DNA from: Oceanicaulis sp052055585
Lineage (GTDB): Bacteria; Pseudomonadota; Alphaproteobacteria; Caulobacterales; Maricaulaceae
Length of the DNA: 64,000 bases
Assembly (NCBI RefSeq): GCF_052055585.1
Contig: NZ_CP170485.1
Location: 992,001-1,056,000 of the forward strand
Reading direction: 5' to 3'
The notes beneath the pieces were generated by a model. That model saw nothing but the letters and a program-made list of their open reading frames with translations. It did no database searches and was not told where the DNA came from. Below are positions 18,138 through 25,692 of the stretch, one piece after another; position 1 is the first letter of the stretch; each line of letters begins with the position of its first letter. The translations under genes and the position numbers were made by a program.

Positions 18138-18890
18138 ATGAGCGAAACCGAGAGCAACACTGTCAGCGCCGGGATTGTCGTTATCGGCGATGAAATCCTG
18201 TCGGGCCGCACCCGCGACATCAATGTGCAGCAGATCGCCGAATTCCTGGCGCCGCTGGGCATCGGTCTGAAAGAAGTGCGTATCGTCTCGGATGATCAGG
18301 ACGCCATTATCGAGGCGGTCCGCGCCCTGTCGGCGCGCTGCGATTATGTCTTCACCACGGGCGGCATCGGCCCGACCCATGACGACATCACCGCGGACGC
18401 CGTCGCCGCCGCGTTTGGCTGCTCCATCGATGTGCGCGATGACGCCCGCGCGATTCTGGAAGACTGGTATGCCAAGGCGAAAACCGAAATCACGCCCGCC
18501 CGCTTGCGCATGGCGCGGATCCCCGACGGCGCGGTGCTGATCGACAACCCTGTCACCGGCGCGCCGGGCTTTCAGATTGAGAACGTGTTCGTGCTGGCGG
18601 GCGTGCCCAAGATCGCCCGCGGCATGCTGGAAGACGTCGCCCCGCGTCTGACCCGCGGCGCCGTCACCCATTCGGTCACCGTGCGGCTCGAAAACGCCCG
18701 CGAGGGGGATCTGGCCGAAGCGGTGGGCCAGCTGCAGATCGATTATCCCGCCGTGTCGCTGGGCTCCTATCCGTGGTTTCAGGAAGCCGAGGACGGTTCC
18801 ATCACCCGCGGCGTCGCTTTGGTGGCGCGCGGAACCGATCAGGACGTGCTGGCGGACGTGGAGCGCGCGCTGCAACGCTTTGCAAATTAG
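18138..18890 (+). CDS. CinA-type N-terminal (MoaB/MogA-like) domain protein
   Basis: Protein of 250 residues consisting only of the molybdopterin-binding-like COG1058 domain of CinA: IVVIGDEILSGRTRDIN, FTTGGIGPTHDDIT and NPVTGAPGF are the family landmarks. The C-terminal nicotinamide-nucleotide amidase domain of full CinA is absent. COG1058 domains have ADP-ribose or CoA pyrophosphatase activity in some members. Divergent from sfsA by 70 bases. Confidence 0.85.
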   Translation: MSETESNTVSAGIVVIGDEILSGRTRDINVQQIAEFLAPLGIGLKEVRIVSDDQDAIIEAVRALSARCDYVFTTGGIGPTHDDITADAVAAAFGCSIDVRDDARAILEDWYAKAKTEITPARLRMARIPDGAVLIDNPVTGAPGFQIENVFVLAGVPKIARGMLEDVAPRLTRGAVTHSVTVRLENAREGDLAEAVGQLQIDYPAVSLGSYPWFQEAEDGSITRGVALVARGTDQDVLADVERALQRFAN

Positions 18891-19029
18891 CGCACCGAGG
18901 CAACCGCGCCTTAAATACGCTGGAGGCCATGCTTGCCGTCCTGCGCGGGCCATCTTACGTTTTGGCCTGAACCTGCCTTACCGGCCCTGAACTCTCAGGG
19001 CTCCCAGCCTGATTTGAGGACCGCCGCCG

Positions 19030-19650
19030 ATGTCTTACGGCTATACCGACCCGATCATCCGCAATGACGACGAAGACGGCGAAGACAAGGACGCGCCGAA
19101 AACCCCCGATTATGTGGGCAAGGCGCTCTTTGAAAGCCGGACCATCCTGATCACCGGGGGCATCTCGGACAAGACCGCGCGCGAGGTTTGCGCCCAGCTG
19201 TTCGCGCTGGCGGCCAAGTCTGACGACCCGATCCTGATGGTCATCTCCTCGCCGGGCGGTCATGTGGAATCGGGCGACATGATCCACGACACCATGAAGT
19301 TCATCAAACCGCGCGTGATCGTGCTCGGCTCGGGCTGGGTGGCGAGCGCCGGGGCGCTGATCTATGTGGGCGCCAATAAAGAAGACCGTTACGCGCTGCC
19401 CAACACCCGCTTCCTGTTGCACCAACCGTCCGGCGGCGCCGGCGGCATGGCGTCCGATATCGAGATCCAGGTTCGCGAAATGCGCTCCATGCGCCAGCGT
19501 CTGAACCAGATTTTCGCCGACGCCACGGGCAAATCGCTCGAGCAGATCGAGAAAGACACCGATCGTGATTTCTGGCTGTCCGCCAAGGACGCTGTGGAAT
19601 ACGGCCTGTGCGGCAAGATCATCACCAGCCAGGACGAGATCAAACGCTAA
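19030..19650 (+). CDS. divergent ClpP-like serine protease
   Basis: ClpP family protein of 206 residues. The catalytic triad can be assigned as Ser106 in GWVASAGAL, His131 in RFLLHQPSGG and Asp180 in TDRDFWLSAKDA. The usual GxAASMGA around the serine is replaced by VASAGAL, and there is an acidic N-terminal extension (residues 12-22). No clpX, tig or lon gene is adjacent, so this is likely the second ClpP paralogue of alphaproteobacteria rather than the main one. It may form mixed rings or serve another ATPase. A strong terminator follows. Confidence 0.88.
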   Translation: MSYGYTDPIIRNDDEDGEDKDAPKTPDYVGKALFESRTILITGGISDKTAREVCAQLFALAAKSDDPILMVISSPGGHVESGDMIHDTMKFIKPRVIVLGSGWVASAGALIYVGANKEDRYALPNTRFLLHQPSGGAGGMASDIEIQVREMRSMRQRLNQIFADATGKSLEQIEKDTDRDFWLSAKDAVEYGLCGKIITSQDEIKR

Positions 19651-19677
19651 GGGGCTCCCCCTTCTGCGAAACGTCAG

Positions 19678-19710
19678 CGGGCCGGACTTGGAAAAGTCCG
19701 GCCCGTTTCG
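19678..19710 (+). terminator. Rho-independent terminator of clpP-like gene
   Basis: CGGGCCGGACTT pairs perfectly with AAGTCCGGCCCG around a four-base loop, followed by TTTCG. Confidence 0.8.
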
Positions 19711-19745
19711 TATTCAGGATGAACGGTGTTCGACGAGCACACGCT

Positions 19746-19834
19746 GCGGGCGTGGCGGAATTGGTAGACGCACCGGACTTAAAATCCGTTGGGCGGTAAC
19801 GCCCGTGCCGGTTCGATTCCGGCCGCCCGCACCA
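19746..19834 (+). tRNA. tRNA-Leu (anticodon UAA)
   Basis: Complete class II tRNA including the encoded CCA: acceptor GCGGGCG pairs with CGCCCGC, anticodon loop CTTAAAA gives UAA, a long variable arm (TTGGGCGGTAACGCCCGT) and TPsiC loop GGTTCGATTCC are present. Its 3' 58 bases plus one flanking T are duplicated 3.1 kb downstream, marking it as the integration site of a mobile island. Confidence 0.97.
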
Positions 19835-19835
19835 T
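19777..19835 (+). repeat. left attachment site (attL) in tRNA-Leu
   Basis: First copy of the 59-bp perfect repeat, from the anticodon stem-loop through the CCA end and one following T. It reconstitutes the functional tRNA 3' end. Confidence 0.85.
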
Positions 19836-20208
19836 AGTTTAAGGCGTTAAAATCGATATATAGCTTGTAATAGTTCGCCGAAAGGCGGCAAGCGACCCTG
19901 CCTCGGCCAGAATGAGGTCCTCTGGAGCTCCGCGTATTAGCTCTGGCGGTAACCCTCGCCTCAAAGCTCACGCGAGAAACCTGTTCTTATATCAATCGGG
20001 CGTCGCCGCATCCGCTACCGGTGCCCCTGAGGTGAAGATCACTGACCACGACTCTGCTAAGGTCAATGGCGAAACTCTGCGATGCTTCGATAGAATCCTA
20101 TGTATTGCATGATCTTCGCTGTCGCCTTGCGACCGAAGCGATGAATCGGGAGATACTTTGGTTAATAAGTTCTTTGTGCCTGCACGTATTCGGTATATTG
20201 GTCTGTAA
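19836..20208. other. non-coding left arm of the island
   Basis: About 370 bases between the tRNA and the large island gene. One open frame of 66 codons (19912-20112, plus strand) has no ribosome site and no recognisable family. A small hairpin (CGCC-GAAA-GGCG at about 19880-19891) is present. AT-rich DNA just before 20209 probably holds the promoter of the large gene. No integrase remnant was found. Confidence 0.5.
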
Positions 20209-22527
20209 GTGAGCTACAAAAAAACAATATTAAGACGATTTAGGCGGATACGCATTCGCTCACTTAAGCGTATCCGGTTGTCAAAAAAACTTGTCCAAAA
20301 ATCACAAATGCTTACTGCCGTTTACTTAGGCTGGTTCAATGCGCGTGCGCGCGCAACAAACTTGGTCGGTCAATTCTTACACTGGGTGATCTTCTTAACG
20401 CTCTTAGGGCTCGCAGGCCTAACCGCATATCCGTTGGTACAAGTAGACTCATACGGCATCGGCCAGTGGCTAAGCGGAGTCGATTCCAATTCGGTGGAGA
20501 GCGTAGCTATCACGATAGGTGCTGGGCTTATCGGTGCAACAGCGGTCATTTCTTCGCTTATTTTGTTTGCAATGCAGGTGAACGTGGAACGAATGCCACA
20601 TGGCCTCTTTCGCCGTTTGAGCCGTGACCGGTTCCTTTTAGGGGCATTTGGAACGTCCTTTCTGCTCGCGTTGTGCGTGACATTCTCTCCGTTACTTCTT
20701 GAGCCAATGTGGGCGGTTTGGTGGACAATCTGGGCGACCGTCTACGTTATCTGGCTGTTCTATCTGGCCTACGAACGTAGCCTCAACCTTGTTAATCCAT
20801 CCAAGCAACTCGCGATATTGGCTCGTGAGGCAACAGACGACTTAAAGCGGTGGGGCAAGCACGCACGACGTCTTGGCCCCGCGTACGCGGCATCGCTACC
20901 GGCGCTCGATGAAGAAGACCCTTTCACTTCACGCCACGATTTCGGAATGCTGCTCTTCTTTAGGGGGCACCCTCATTGGCAGAGCAAGTCTAAGCAGGCT
21001 GTAGATTACGCCATCTCAATGGCGCATCGTGCCGCAGAGCATGGCGACTACGAGGCGTCTGCAACGGCACTAAAGGTTATCGGTCACATCAATCGTGGAT
21101 ACATCAAAGCAAAAGGCCTGACCTTCTTTCAACATACCCCATTTTTCGCGAATCCGCTCTCAGGCGATGAATTCATCACCCATTCTTTGGAGCATCTGCG
21201 CCAAACAATTGCCATTGGCTTGAAGCGAGGTGACGAGCAACAGATCATCCAAGTCCTAGATGCCTACGCAGGTATTGCAGTGGCATATCTTGAAGTAGAC
21301 TACGGACAAGATCATGCAAGCTACAGCGAAACTTCGCTAGCTGCAGGTTATCTATCAAGTGATCTGAAGCGCTTGGCAGAGACCGAGCTCGCTGACGTTG
21401 TCATGAACGGAATACGACAGCTCGGCGCGGTAGCCCGCGCAGTCGTCGAAAGAGCAAAGCCGGAAGAGACTCATACGATAATTGATGCGCTTGGAGTTAC
21501 GGCCATTTCGTCGCTCGCCAGAACTGCGAAGGGTGACTTAAGCGGCGTCGCAACGGGTATTTCCGTTGGTGAGCTTTCCAAACTTTTTAGCACGCTCTTG
21601 GCGTCAGACCATTACGAGGTCAGCCACACCCTTTCGGAAATCCAAAAACAGGTCACCCTTATTGCTACCCTCGTGATTCAGACGCCAGACGCGGCGCTTG
21701 GCATCCCACATAGCAGTACGCTCGGAGCATTTTACAGCCTGACAAGTGATGATACGACTGCGAGAGCGTTACAGCGACTAAGCGAAATATTGGTGGAACG
21801 GCCCGCCGAAGATGAGCAAGCCAGACGGATTCTTCGGCACTTGGAAGGCTGGGCTGACCAACTAGCAATCAGCCAACGCAAGCTTCTTCAGACGACAATA
21901 GAACGCCGTTCACAGTTTGTGTTCGACCTCACCCACTGGCTATCACACGTTACGAAGGTGCTGCTCTATTTAACGACAGCTCCTGCCTGCGCCAACCATA
22001 CGAGGCGCGAGCTACGCAAACATGCCTTTTGGATAGCGAGCGCGTTTTCGTGGATTCCCGCGGACAAAGAAGTGGTCGCGTGGATCGAAGCTTTCCGCGT
22101 TACCGATCAGCTGTTTGATATGACCCGGCTTGCCTATCAGCTTGAATTAAAGCCGGACGAAACGATTGGATATTGCAAGCTGCTACTTGATTGGGCTTTC
22201 AAAGCGAGCCGAGAGCCGAATGGTTGGGCAATCCTGGAAAGGGGTCTCAGCGGCTTAGTTGCTCTTGCTGTCGCAGACGGTGCGCAGACAATCCTACTCG
22301 CGTTAATCCGGTCGAGGCTGAAGTCCGAGCCAGATTTCCCACAAGATGAACGCGATAGGACCGCGCGAAGGCTGCGCAAGAAATCGCGGCGGCTTGGCTA
22401 TGAGAACTATCGCCATTCGCGAATTGATGCCGCGCTTCGGGACATTGATCCAGAAAGTGGACGCGAGTGCCTCATTGCAGTGGCGGATCTGCTCTCTCCT
22501 GCCACTGCCAGCGAACTCCAAAGATGA
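20209..22527 (+). CDS. island-encoded membrane protein with large helical domain
   Basis: Protein of 772 residues, not recognised as a named family. A very basic start (residues 1-32, many Arg and Lys) leads into four probable membrane helices at about 57-78, 98-124, 141-163 and 166-188. The segment ISSLILFAMQVNVERMP with RRLSRDRFLLGAFG resembles the DUF2254 membrane-protein pattern. Residues 190-772 look soluble and almost entirely alpha-helical, with repeated Ala/Leu-rich helices suggesting a helical-repeat fold, and no catalytic motif that I can see. The GTG start has a weak ribosome site; Met34 (20308) is an alternative. Codon use is foreign to the neighbourhood. It is followed after 12 bases by the TIR-like fragment, suggesting a two-gene operon. 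Confidence 0.8.
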   Translation: MSYKKTILRRFRRIRIRSLKRIRLSKKLVQKSQMLTAVYLGWFNARARATNLVGQFLHWVIFLTLLGLAGLTAYPLVQVDSYGIGQWLSGVDSNSVESVAITIGAGLIGATAVISSLILFAMQVNVERMPHGLFRRLSRDRFLLGAFGTSFLLALCVTFSPLLLEPMWAVWWTIWATVYVIWLFYLAYERSLNLVNPSKQLAILAREATDDLKRWGKHARRLGPAYAASLPALDEEDPFTSRHDFGMLLFFRGHPHWQSKSKQAVDYAISMAHRAAEHGDYEASATALKVIGHINRGYIKAKGLTFFQHTPFFANPLSGDEFITHSLEHLRQTIAIGLKRGDEQQIIQVLDAYAGIAVAYLEVDYGQDHASYSETSLAAGYLSSDLKRLAETELADVVMNGIRQLGAVARAVVERAKPEETHTIIDALGVTAISSLARTAKGDLSGVATGISVGELSKLFSTLLASDHYEVSHTLSEIQKQVTLIATLVIQTPDAALGIPHSSTLGAFYSLTSDDTTARALQRLSEILVERPAEDEQARRILRHLEGWADQLAISQRKLLQTTIERRSQFVFDLTHWLSHVTKVLLYLTTAPACANHTRRELRKHAFWIASAFSWIPADKEVVAWIEAFRVTDQLFDMTRLAYQLELKPDETIGYCKLLLDWAFKASREPNGWAILERGLSGLVALAVADGAQTILLALIRSRLKSEPDFPQDERDRTARRLRKKSRRLGYENYRHSRIDAALRDIDPESGRECLIAVADLLSPATASELQR

Positions 22528-22539
22528 AGGTTCCTCTAC

Positions 22540-22737
22540 GTGACAGACCTTGTTATTAGTCGGAGGTTGAAAGATGAAGCCATAGCTAAGGAAATACATC
22601 GTCGGTTCCTTGAGCATGACCTGAAGATTTTTCTCTCTAAGATGTGTCGAAACCGAAGCTCGGCTTCGGGAAATTTGAGTGCATTCTCCCCAACCCCCAT
22701 GCAACAAGACCCTGCGCAAACAGTCACCGTAGTTTAA
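22540..22737 (+). pseudogene. truncated TIR-domain-like gene
   Basis: A GTG start 12 bases after the large island gene, preceded by GAAGG, opens a frame of 65 codons. Its first 35 residues (LVISRRLKDEAIAKEI then HRRFLEHDLKIFLSK) match the order at the start of TIR domains: strand A ending in an I-S motif, a K-D/E-x-x-A helix A, and strand B ending in F-L. After residue 35 the resemblance stops, the sequence turns into CRNRSSASGN-type filler and then a stop. The region with the catalytic glutamate of TIR NADases is absent, so this is read as a broken gene. The match is by eye and needs a profile search. Confidence 0.5.
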
Positions 22738-22863
22738 CGCAAGCTTCTTTGCCCCGTTCGTCCATCCCGGTCAGCGCTTCTCCTCGGTCTGGCGTCAGCG
22801 CAGACTTTTGCAGGGGATGTGACCGGGATTGTGCGTACGCTTGGTGGGCGATATAGCATATGC
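22738..22863. other. island right end without gene
   Basis: Sequence between the TIR-like fragment and attR. No open frame of interest and no recombinase remnant on either strand. GC content is already closer to the host, suggesting that a deletion joined island to foreign or host DNA here. Confidence 0.4.
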
Positions 22864-22922
22864 ACTTAAAATCCGTTGGGCGGTAACGCCCGTGCCGGTT
22901 CGATTCCGGCCGCCCGCACCAT
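22864..22922 (+). repeat. right attachment site (attR), tRNA-Leu 3' fragment
   Basis: Second copy of the 59-bp repeat, identical to 19777-19835. There is no tRNA 5' half before it (the preceding bases are ATATGC), so it is not a second gene but the displaced original 3' end. Confidence 0.85.
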
Positions 22923-22931
22923 CTGTTTCTG

Positions 22932-23075
22932 GTTCTCCCTCGCTCCGCTCGGTCGATCCTCGCTTCGCTGCGGGCGCGCGTTCGCGCTTGCGAGCCCCTT
23001 GGGCTCGAGTTTCCTGTTCTCCCTCGCCTTACTGCGCGCGGTCTTTGGCTTTGCGAGCCCTTCGGGCTCGGCTGA
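22932..23075. repeat. tandem hairpin repeats after attR
   Basis: Two imperfect copies of one unit: GTTCTCCCTCGC at 22932 and 23016, and TTGCGAGCCC at 22988 and 23051, each latter one forming a hairpin CGAGCCC/GGGCTCG with a 3-base loop. Together they make a GC-rich structured block between the tRNA remnant and the next gene, which could act as the original terminator of tRNA-Leu. Confidence 0.5.
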
Positions 23076-23148
23076 ACAGGGTTGAGGTCTCACCCTGCCG
23101 CTCAAGTCGCTCAGACGTTATTAAAATATAATCAGGCAGGAAGGTCGG

Positions 23149-23577
23149 ATGAGCCGTCCTGTCTTTGCCAATCAGTTGATCTGTGAACGCCCGAGGGTCT
23201 GGTATCTGGCGATCGGCGCGGATGTTACGATTGACCAGTCCGTCGCCGGGGTGCGGCGGATGGGTTTGCGGCTTGTGGCGCAACCTGTTCAGGGCCTGAT
23301 CATTGATTATCGCGCGGCGACTCTGCGACGGCATCCCTTCGAGTATACCGAGCTGGCCTTGTCGGTCAGTATGTATATCCCGCCGACGGTCCTGATCGCC
23401 TACATCACCGGGCCCCGAAACTCAAAGAAAGCGGCGCTGATGGTCAAGTTGTTGCGGGACCGGAACTATGCCGCGCGGGGTTTTCAGCGCTGGGGTGAAA
23501 TGACGGGCTGGCTGAGTTGTCCGCCAGATCTGATGGATCCCATCCCGCGCAGCTCTGAGAACGTCGTCCTGCTCTAG
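23149..23577 (+). CDS. hypothetical protein, SpoIIAA/STAS-like size
   Basis: Cytoplasmic protein of 142 residues without signal or membrane helix. It reads as alternating strands and helices (GLIIDYRAATLRRHPFEYTELA, PPTVLIAYITGPRN, LMVKLLRDRNYAARGF), reminiscent of SpoIIAA-like single-domain proteins, but I cannot assign it. A good AGGAAGG ribosome site precedes the ATG. Its TAG stop shares CTAG with the stop of the convergent PepSY gene. Confidence 0.65.
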   Translation: MSRPVFANQLICERPRVWYLAIGADVTIDQSVAGVRRMGLRLVAQPVQGLIIDYRAATLRRHPFEYTELALSVSMYIPPTVLIAYITGPRNSKKAALMVKLLRDRNYAARGFQRWGEMTGWLSCPPDLMDPIPRSSENVVLL

Positions 23578-25076
23578 GCGCACCCGGCGTTTTGACGGCC
23601 ATTGATCAAGGCATTGCCCGCCAGAACCAGCGCACTAGCAATCATGCCCAGGAAAACGCCCCAGGCGGCAGGGGATTGATAGCCCTCGACGCCATACGCC
23701 AGAAAATGCGCGCTGGCGCCGATCACGATGAGGGCGGCGCCGCCCAGCTTCAATCCCAGAGATAGCTGCGCGCGAGACGGGACCAGCATGCCGATCCCTG
23801 TCACGGCCAGCAGGCCGATCCAGAACACCGGCGCCAGCAGGCCATCAGGAACGCCCAGCACCCGGTCGAGGGTCAGGCACAGGCCGATCAGGGCGACAGG
23901 GCCCCAGACGAGCGCGATCCAGGCGCGCTCCAGAAGCGGTTGCGGGCCGGATTTGCGCGCCCGTTTGTGCAGCCAGAGCTGAACGCCGCTGACGCAGACC
24001 ACACACAAAGCGAGACCGAGGGCGACATAGACGAGCTTGATGGACAGCCCGCCCCAATTGCCGAAATGCAGATTGTAGACGGACGCCATGGCCTGTTGGC
24101 CGAACGCGCCATTATCAAGCCCGGTCTGGCCGATGAAGCTCCCGTCCGGCGCAAATTGCAGATATTCGCCGAAGATCAGACGGTCGGGCGCGGCGGTCAG
24201 GATCTGCAGCGTCTGCTCGTCCTCGCCCGGATGGTGGATCTGTACGATCCACGGGATCAGCCCCTCGGCTGCGAAGTCCTGCTCGACCACGCGCAGGGCC
24301 TGCGCCGCATCGGGCAGGGGGCCGGCGGGGGCGGCCTGTTCGGCGCCCGCGCCAAATACCGTGTCGAACATGTCGGTGACGGTCATGTCCGGCTCTGATT
24401 GCGCCAGCACCAGCGCGGTGATGGTGGCGAGGCCCAGGGCTGCGCCGGTCAAGGGGATCATGACATGGAACGGCGCGCCCCAGACCGACAGGCGGTTATG
24501 CCGGTCCGCGAGGCTCAGCTGGCCATTGCCGGGCTTGTGGCTGCGGAAGGCGTCCCGGAAAACGCGCGGATGAGCGAGAAAGCCCGAGATCACGAGCGCC
24601 ATCATCATCACGCCCATCAGGCCGACCACGATCAGACCGAGCGTGGAGGGCAGGTGCAGATAGTAATGCATCCCGATGAGAAACTCGGAGAAGCCGTGAT
24701 CAATGGGCTCGCCCAGATTGGCCTCTTCATCGATGAACCAGTAGGTGTCTTCATAGCCGCCCGCCAGACGCGGTGAATCCGGGGTTGGCATGAAGATCAT
24801 GATCTCATGCGGCGTTTCCCCTGCAGCGCGGGCATGGTCCAGCACGGCCTGCGCCGCGCTTTGCGCCAGCTCGGGCGAGGCGCGCTGCATCTCTGTGATA
24901 TGCGGTTGCTCCCAGCGGGCGAACTCGGCGTGGAACACGACCAGCACCCCGCTCAGCGAGACGATGTAGAGAAGCGCGCCCAGAATGACGCCGATCCCGG
25001 CATGGGCCGACAGCATGCGCGCCACCAGCTTGGCGGAAAGGTCGGGCCAGACAGAGGTGCGGGCAGAGGCGGCCAT
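23574..25076 (-). CDS. PepSY-associated membrane protein (PiuB-like)
   Basis: Inner-membrane protein of 500 residues in the PepSY-associated TM helix family, thought to reduce or process ferric siderophores. Residues 15-40 form the first helix (LSAHAGIGVILGALLYIVSLSG), PepSY-like periplasmic segments follow, then paired helices with conserved histidines (GMHYYLHLPSTLG, LADRHNRLSVWGAPFH and YNLHFGNWGG) that may bind haem. The C-terminus adds further helices. The start MAASARTS lies 8 bases after the preceding stop. Third gene of the siderophore receptor operon and so probably iron-repressed. Confidence 0.82.
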   Translation of the reverse strand: MAASARTSVWPDLSAKLVARMLSAHAGIGVILGALLYIVSLSGVLVVFHAEFARWEQPHITEMQRASPELAQSAAQAVLDHARAAGETPHEIMIFMPTPDSPRLAGGYEDTYWFIDEEANLGEPIDHGFSEFLIGMHYYLHLPSTLGLIVVGLMGVMMMALVISGFLAHPRVFRDAFRSHKPGNGQLSLADRHNRLSVWGAPFHVMIPLTGAALGLATITALVLAQSEPDMTVTDMFDTVFGAGAEQAAPAGPLPDAAQALRVVEQDFAAEGLIPWIVQIHHPGEDEQTLQILTAAPDRLIFGEYLQFAPDGSFIGQTGLDNGAFGQQAMASVYNLHFGNWGGLSIKLVYVALGLALCVVCVSGVQLWLHKRARKSGPQPLLERAWIALVWGPVALIGLCLTLDRVLGVPDGLLAPVFWIGLLAVTGIGMLVPSRAQLSLGLKLGGAALIVIGASAHFLAYGVEGYQSPAAWGVFLGMIASALVLAGNALINGRQNAGCA

Positions 25077-25084
25077 GGATGGTC

Positions 25085-25675
25085 TCACGAAACGGATGTC
25101 GGAAGGAGGAGCGCCAGAATAGCGAAGGCGGCGGTGAGGCCGGCCAGCGCGGCGCAACGCCAGCGCAAGGGCGCCTCAAGGGCGCAAACCACGGCCAGGG
25201 CCGCCCAGCCTATGGGCGCAAACAGGAACACGACCAGAAGGCCGTCCGGCATGGACCAGCCGATCAGCCGGGTCAGACGGAAAATCGCGATCGAGGCGAT
25301 CAGCGTCACTCCGAGCGCGACCGGGCCCGCCAGCAGGCTGACCGCAATGGTGCGCAGGCTCGAGAACCAGCGCGGTCGCAGGCTCGGCGCTGTTGTGGTC
25401 GCAGTGGAGGAGGGTGCGCCGACGATCTGGATCATGCCCGGCGTCATCAAGCCCATCGCGCCCAACATGGGGGCGATAAAGGCTGTGGTGACGCCCAGAT
25501 CCGGGCCAAGCGCATAGACCAGGGGTCCCGTTGCGATGATCATCAGGGCCCAGCCGGCCATCAACAGGCCGGTGTGCGCGCTCTGACGCCTGAGCCAGGA
25601 CTGCCGAACCAGCGCCAGGCCCAGAAGGCCCAGCGCCAGTCCGACGATCAGTGCTAAAATCGAAGAGGTCGACAC
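25085..25675 (-). CDS. multi-helix membrane protein of the siderophore operon
   Basis: Protein of 196 residues with about six hydrophobic helices, beginning at a GTG (VSTSSILALIVGLALG) 17 bases after the receptor stop. No family is recognised with certainty; small membrane proteins in this place often accompany PepSY proteins in iron-uptake operons. An earlier in-frame ATG would overlap the receptor gene and is rejected. Confidence 0.65.
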   Translation of the reverse strand: MSTSSILALIVGLALGLLGLALVRQSWLRRQSAHTGLLMAGWALMIIATGPLVYALGPDLGVTTAFIAPMLGAMGLMTPGMIQIVGAPSSTATTTAPSLRPRWFSSLRTIAVSLLAGPVALGVTLIASIAIFRLTRLIGWSMPDGLLVVFLFAPIGWAALAVVCALEAPLRWRCAALAGLTAAFAILALLLPTSVS

Positions 25676-25692
25676 GATCTCAGCACTCGATC

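Larger units (their letters stand above)
19777..22922 (+). mobile_element. tRNA-Leu integrative island lacking an integrase
   Basis: A segment whose excised circle would be 3087 bp, bounded by a perfect 59-bp direct repeat of the tRNA-Leu 3' half. The interior differs strongly from its surroundings: many ATA, TTA, CTA and AGA codons and much lower GC. It contains one intact large gene and the broken start of a second. No tyrosine recombinase, excisionase, replication or mobilisation gene is visible on either strand. It is therefore either a deletion remnant of a larger integrative element or a satellite moved by a recombinase supplied elsewhere. Confidence 0.8.

Noticed and set aside
19836..20208. 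Integrase remnant next to attL
   Set aside because: No frame with the tyrosine recombinase R-H-R-Y pattern on either strand.
22864..22922. Second tRNA-Leu gene
   Set aside because: Only the 3' half is present; acceptor 5' strand and D-arm are missing, so it is an attachment-site copy.
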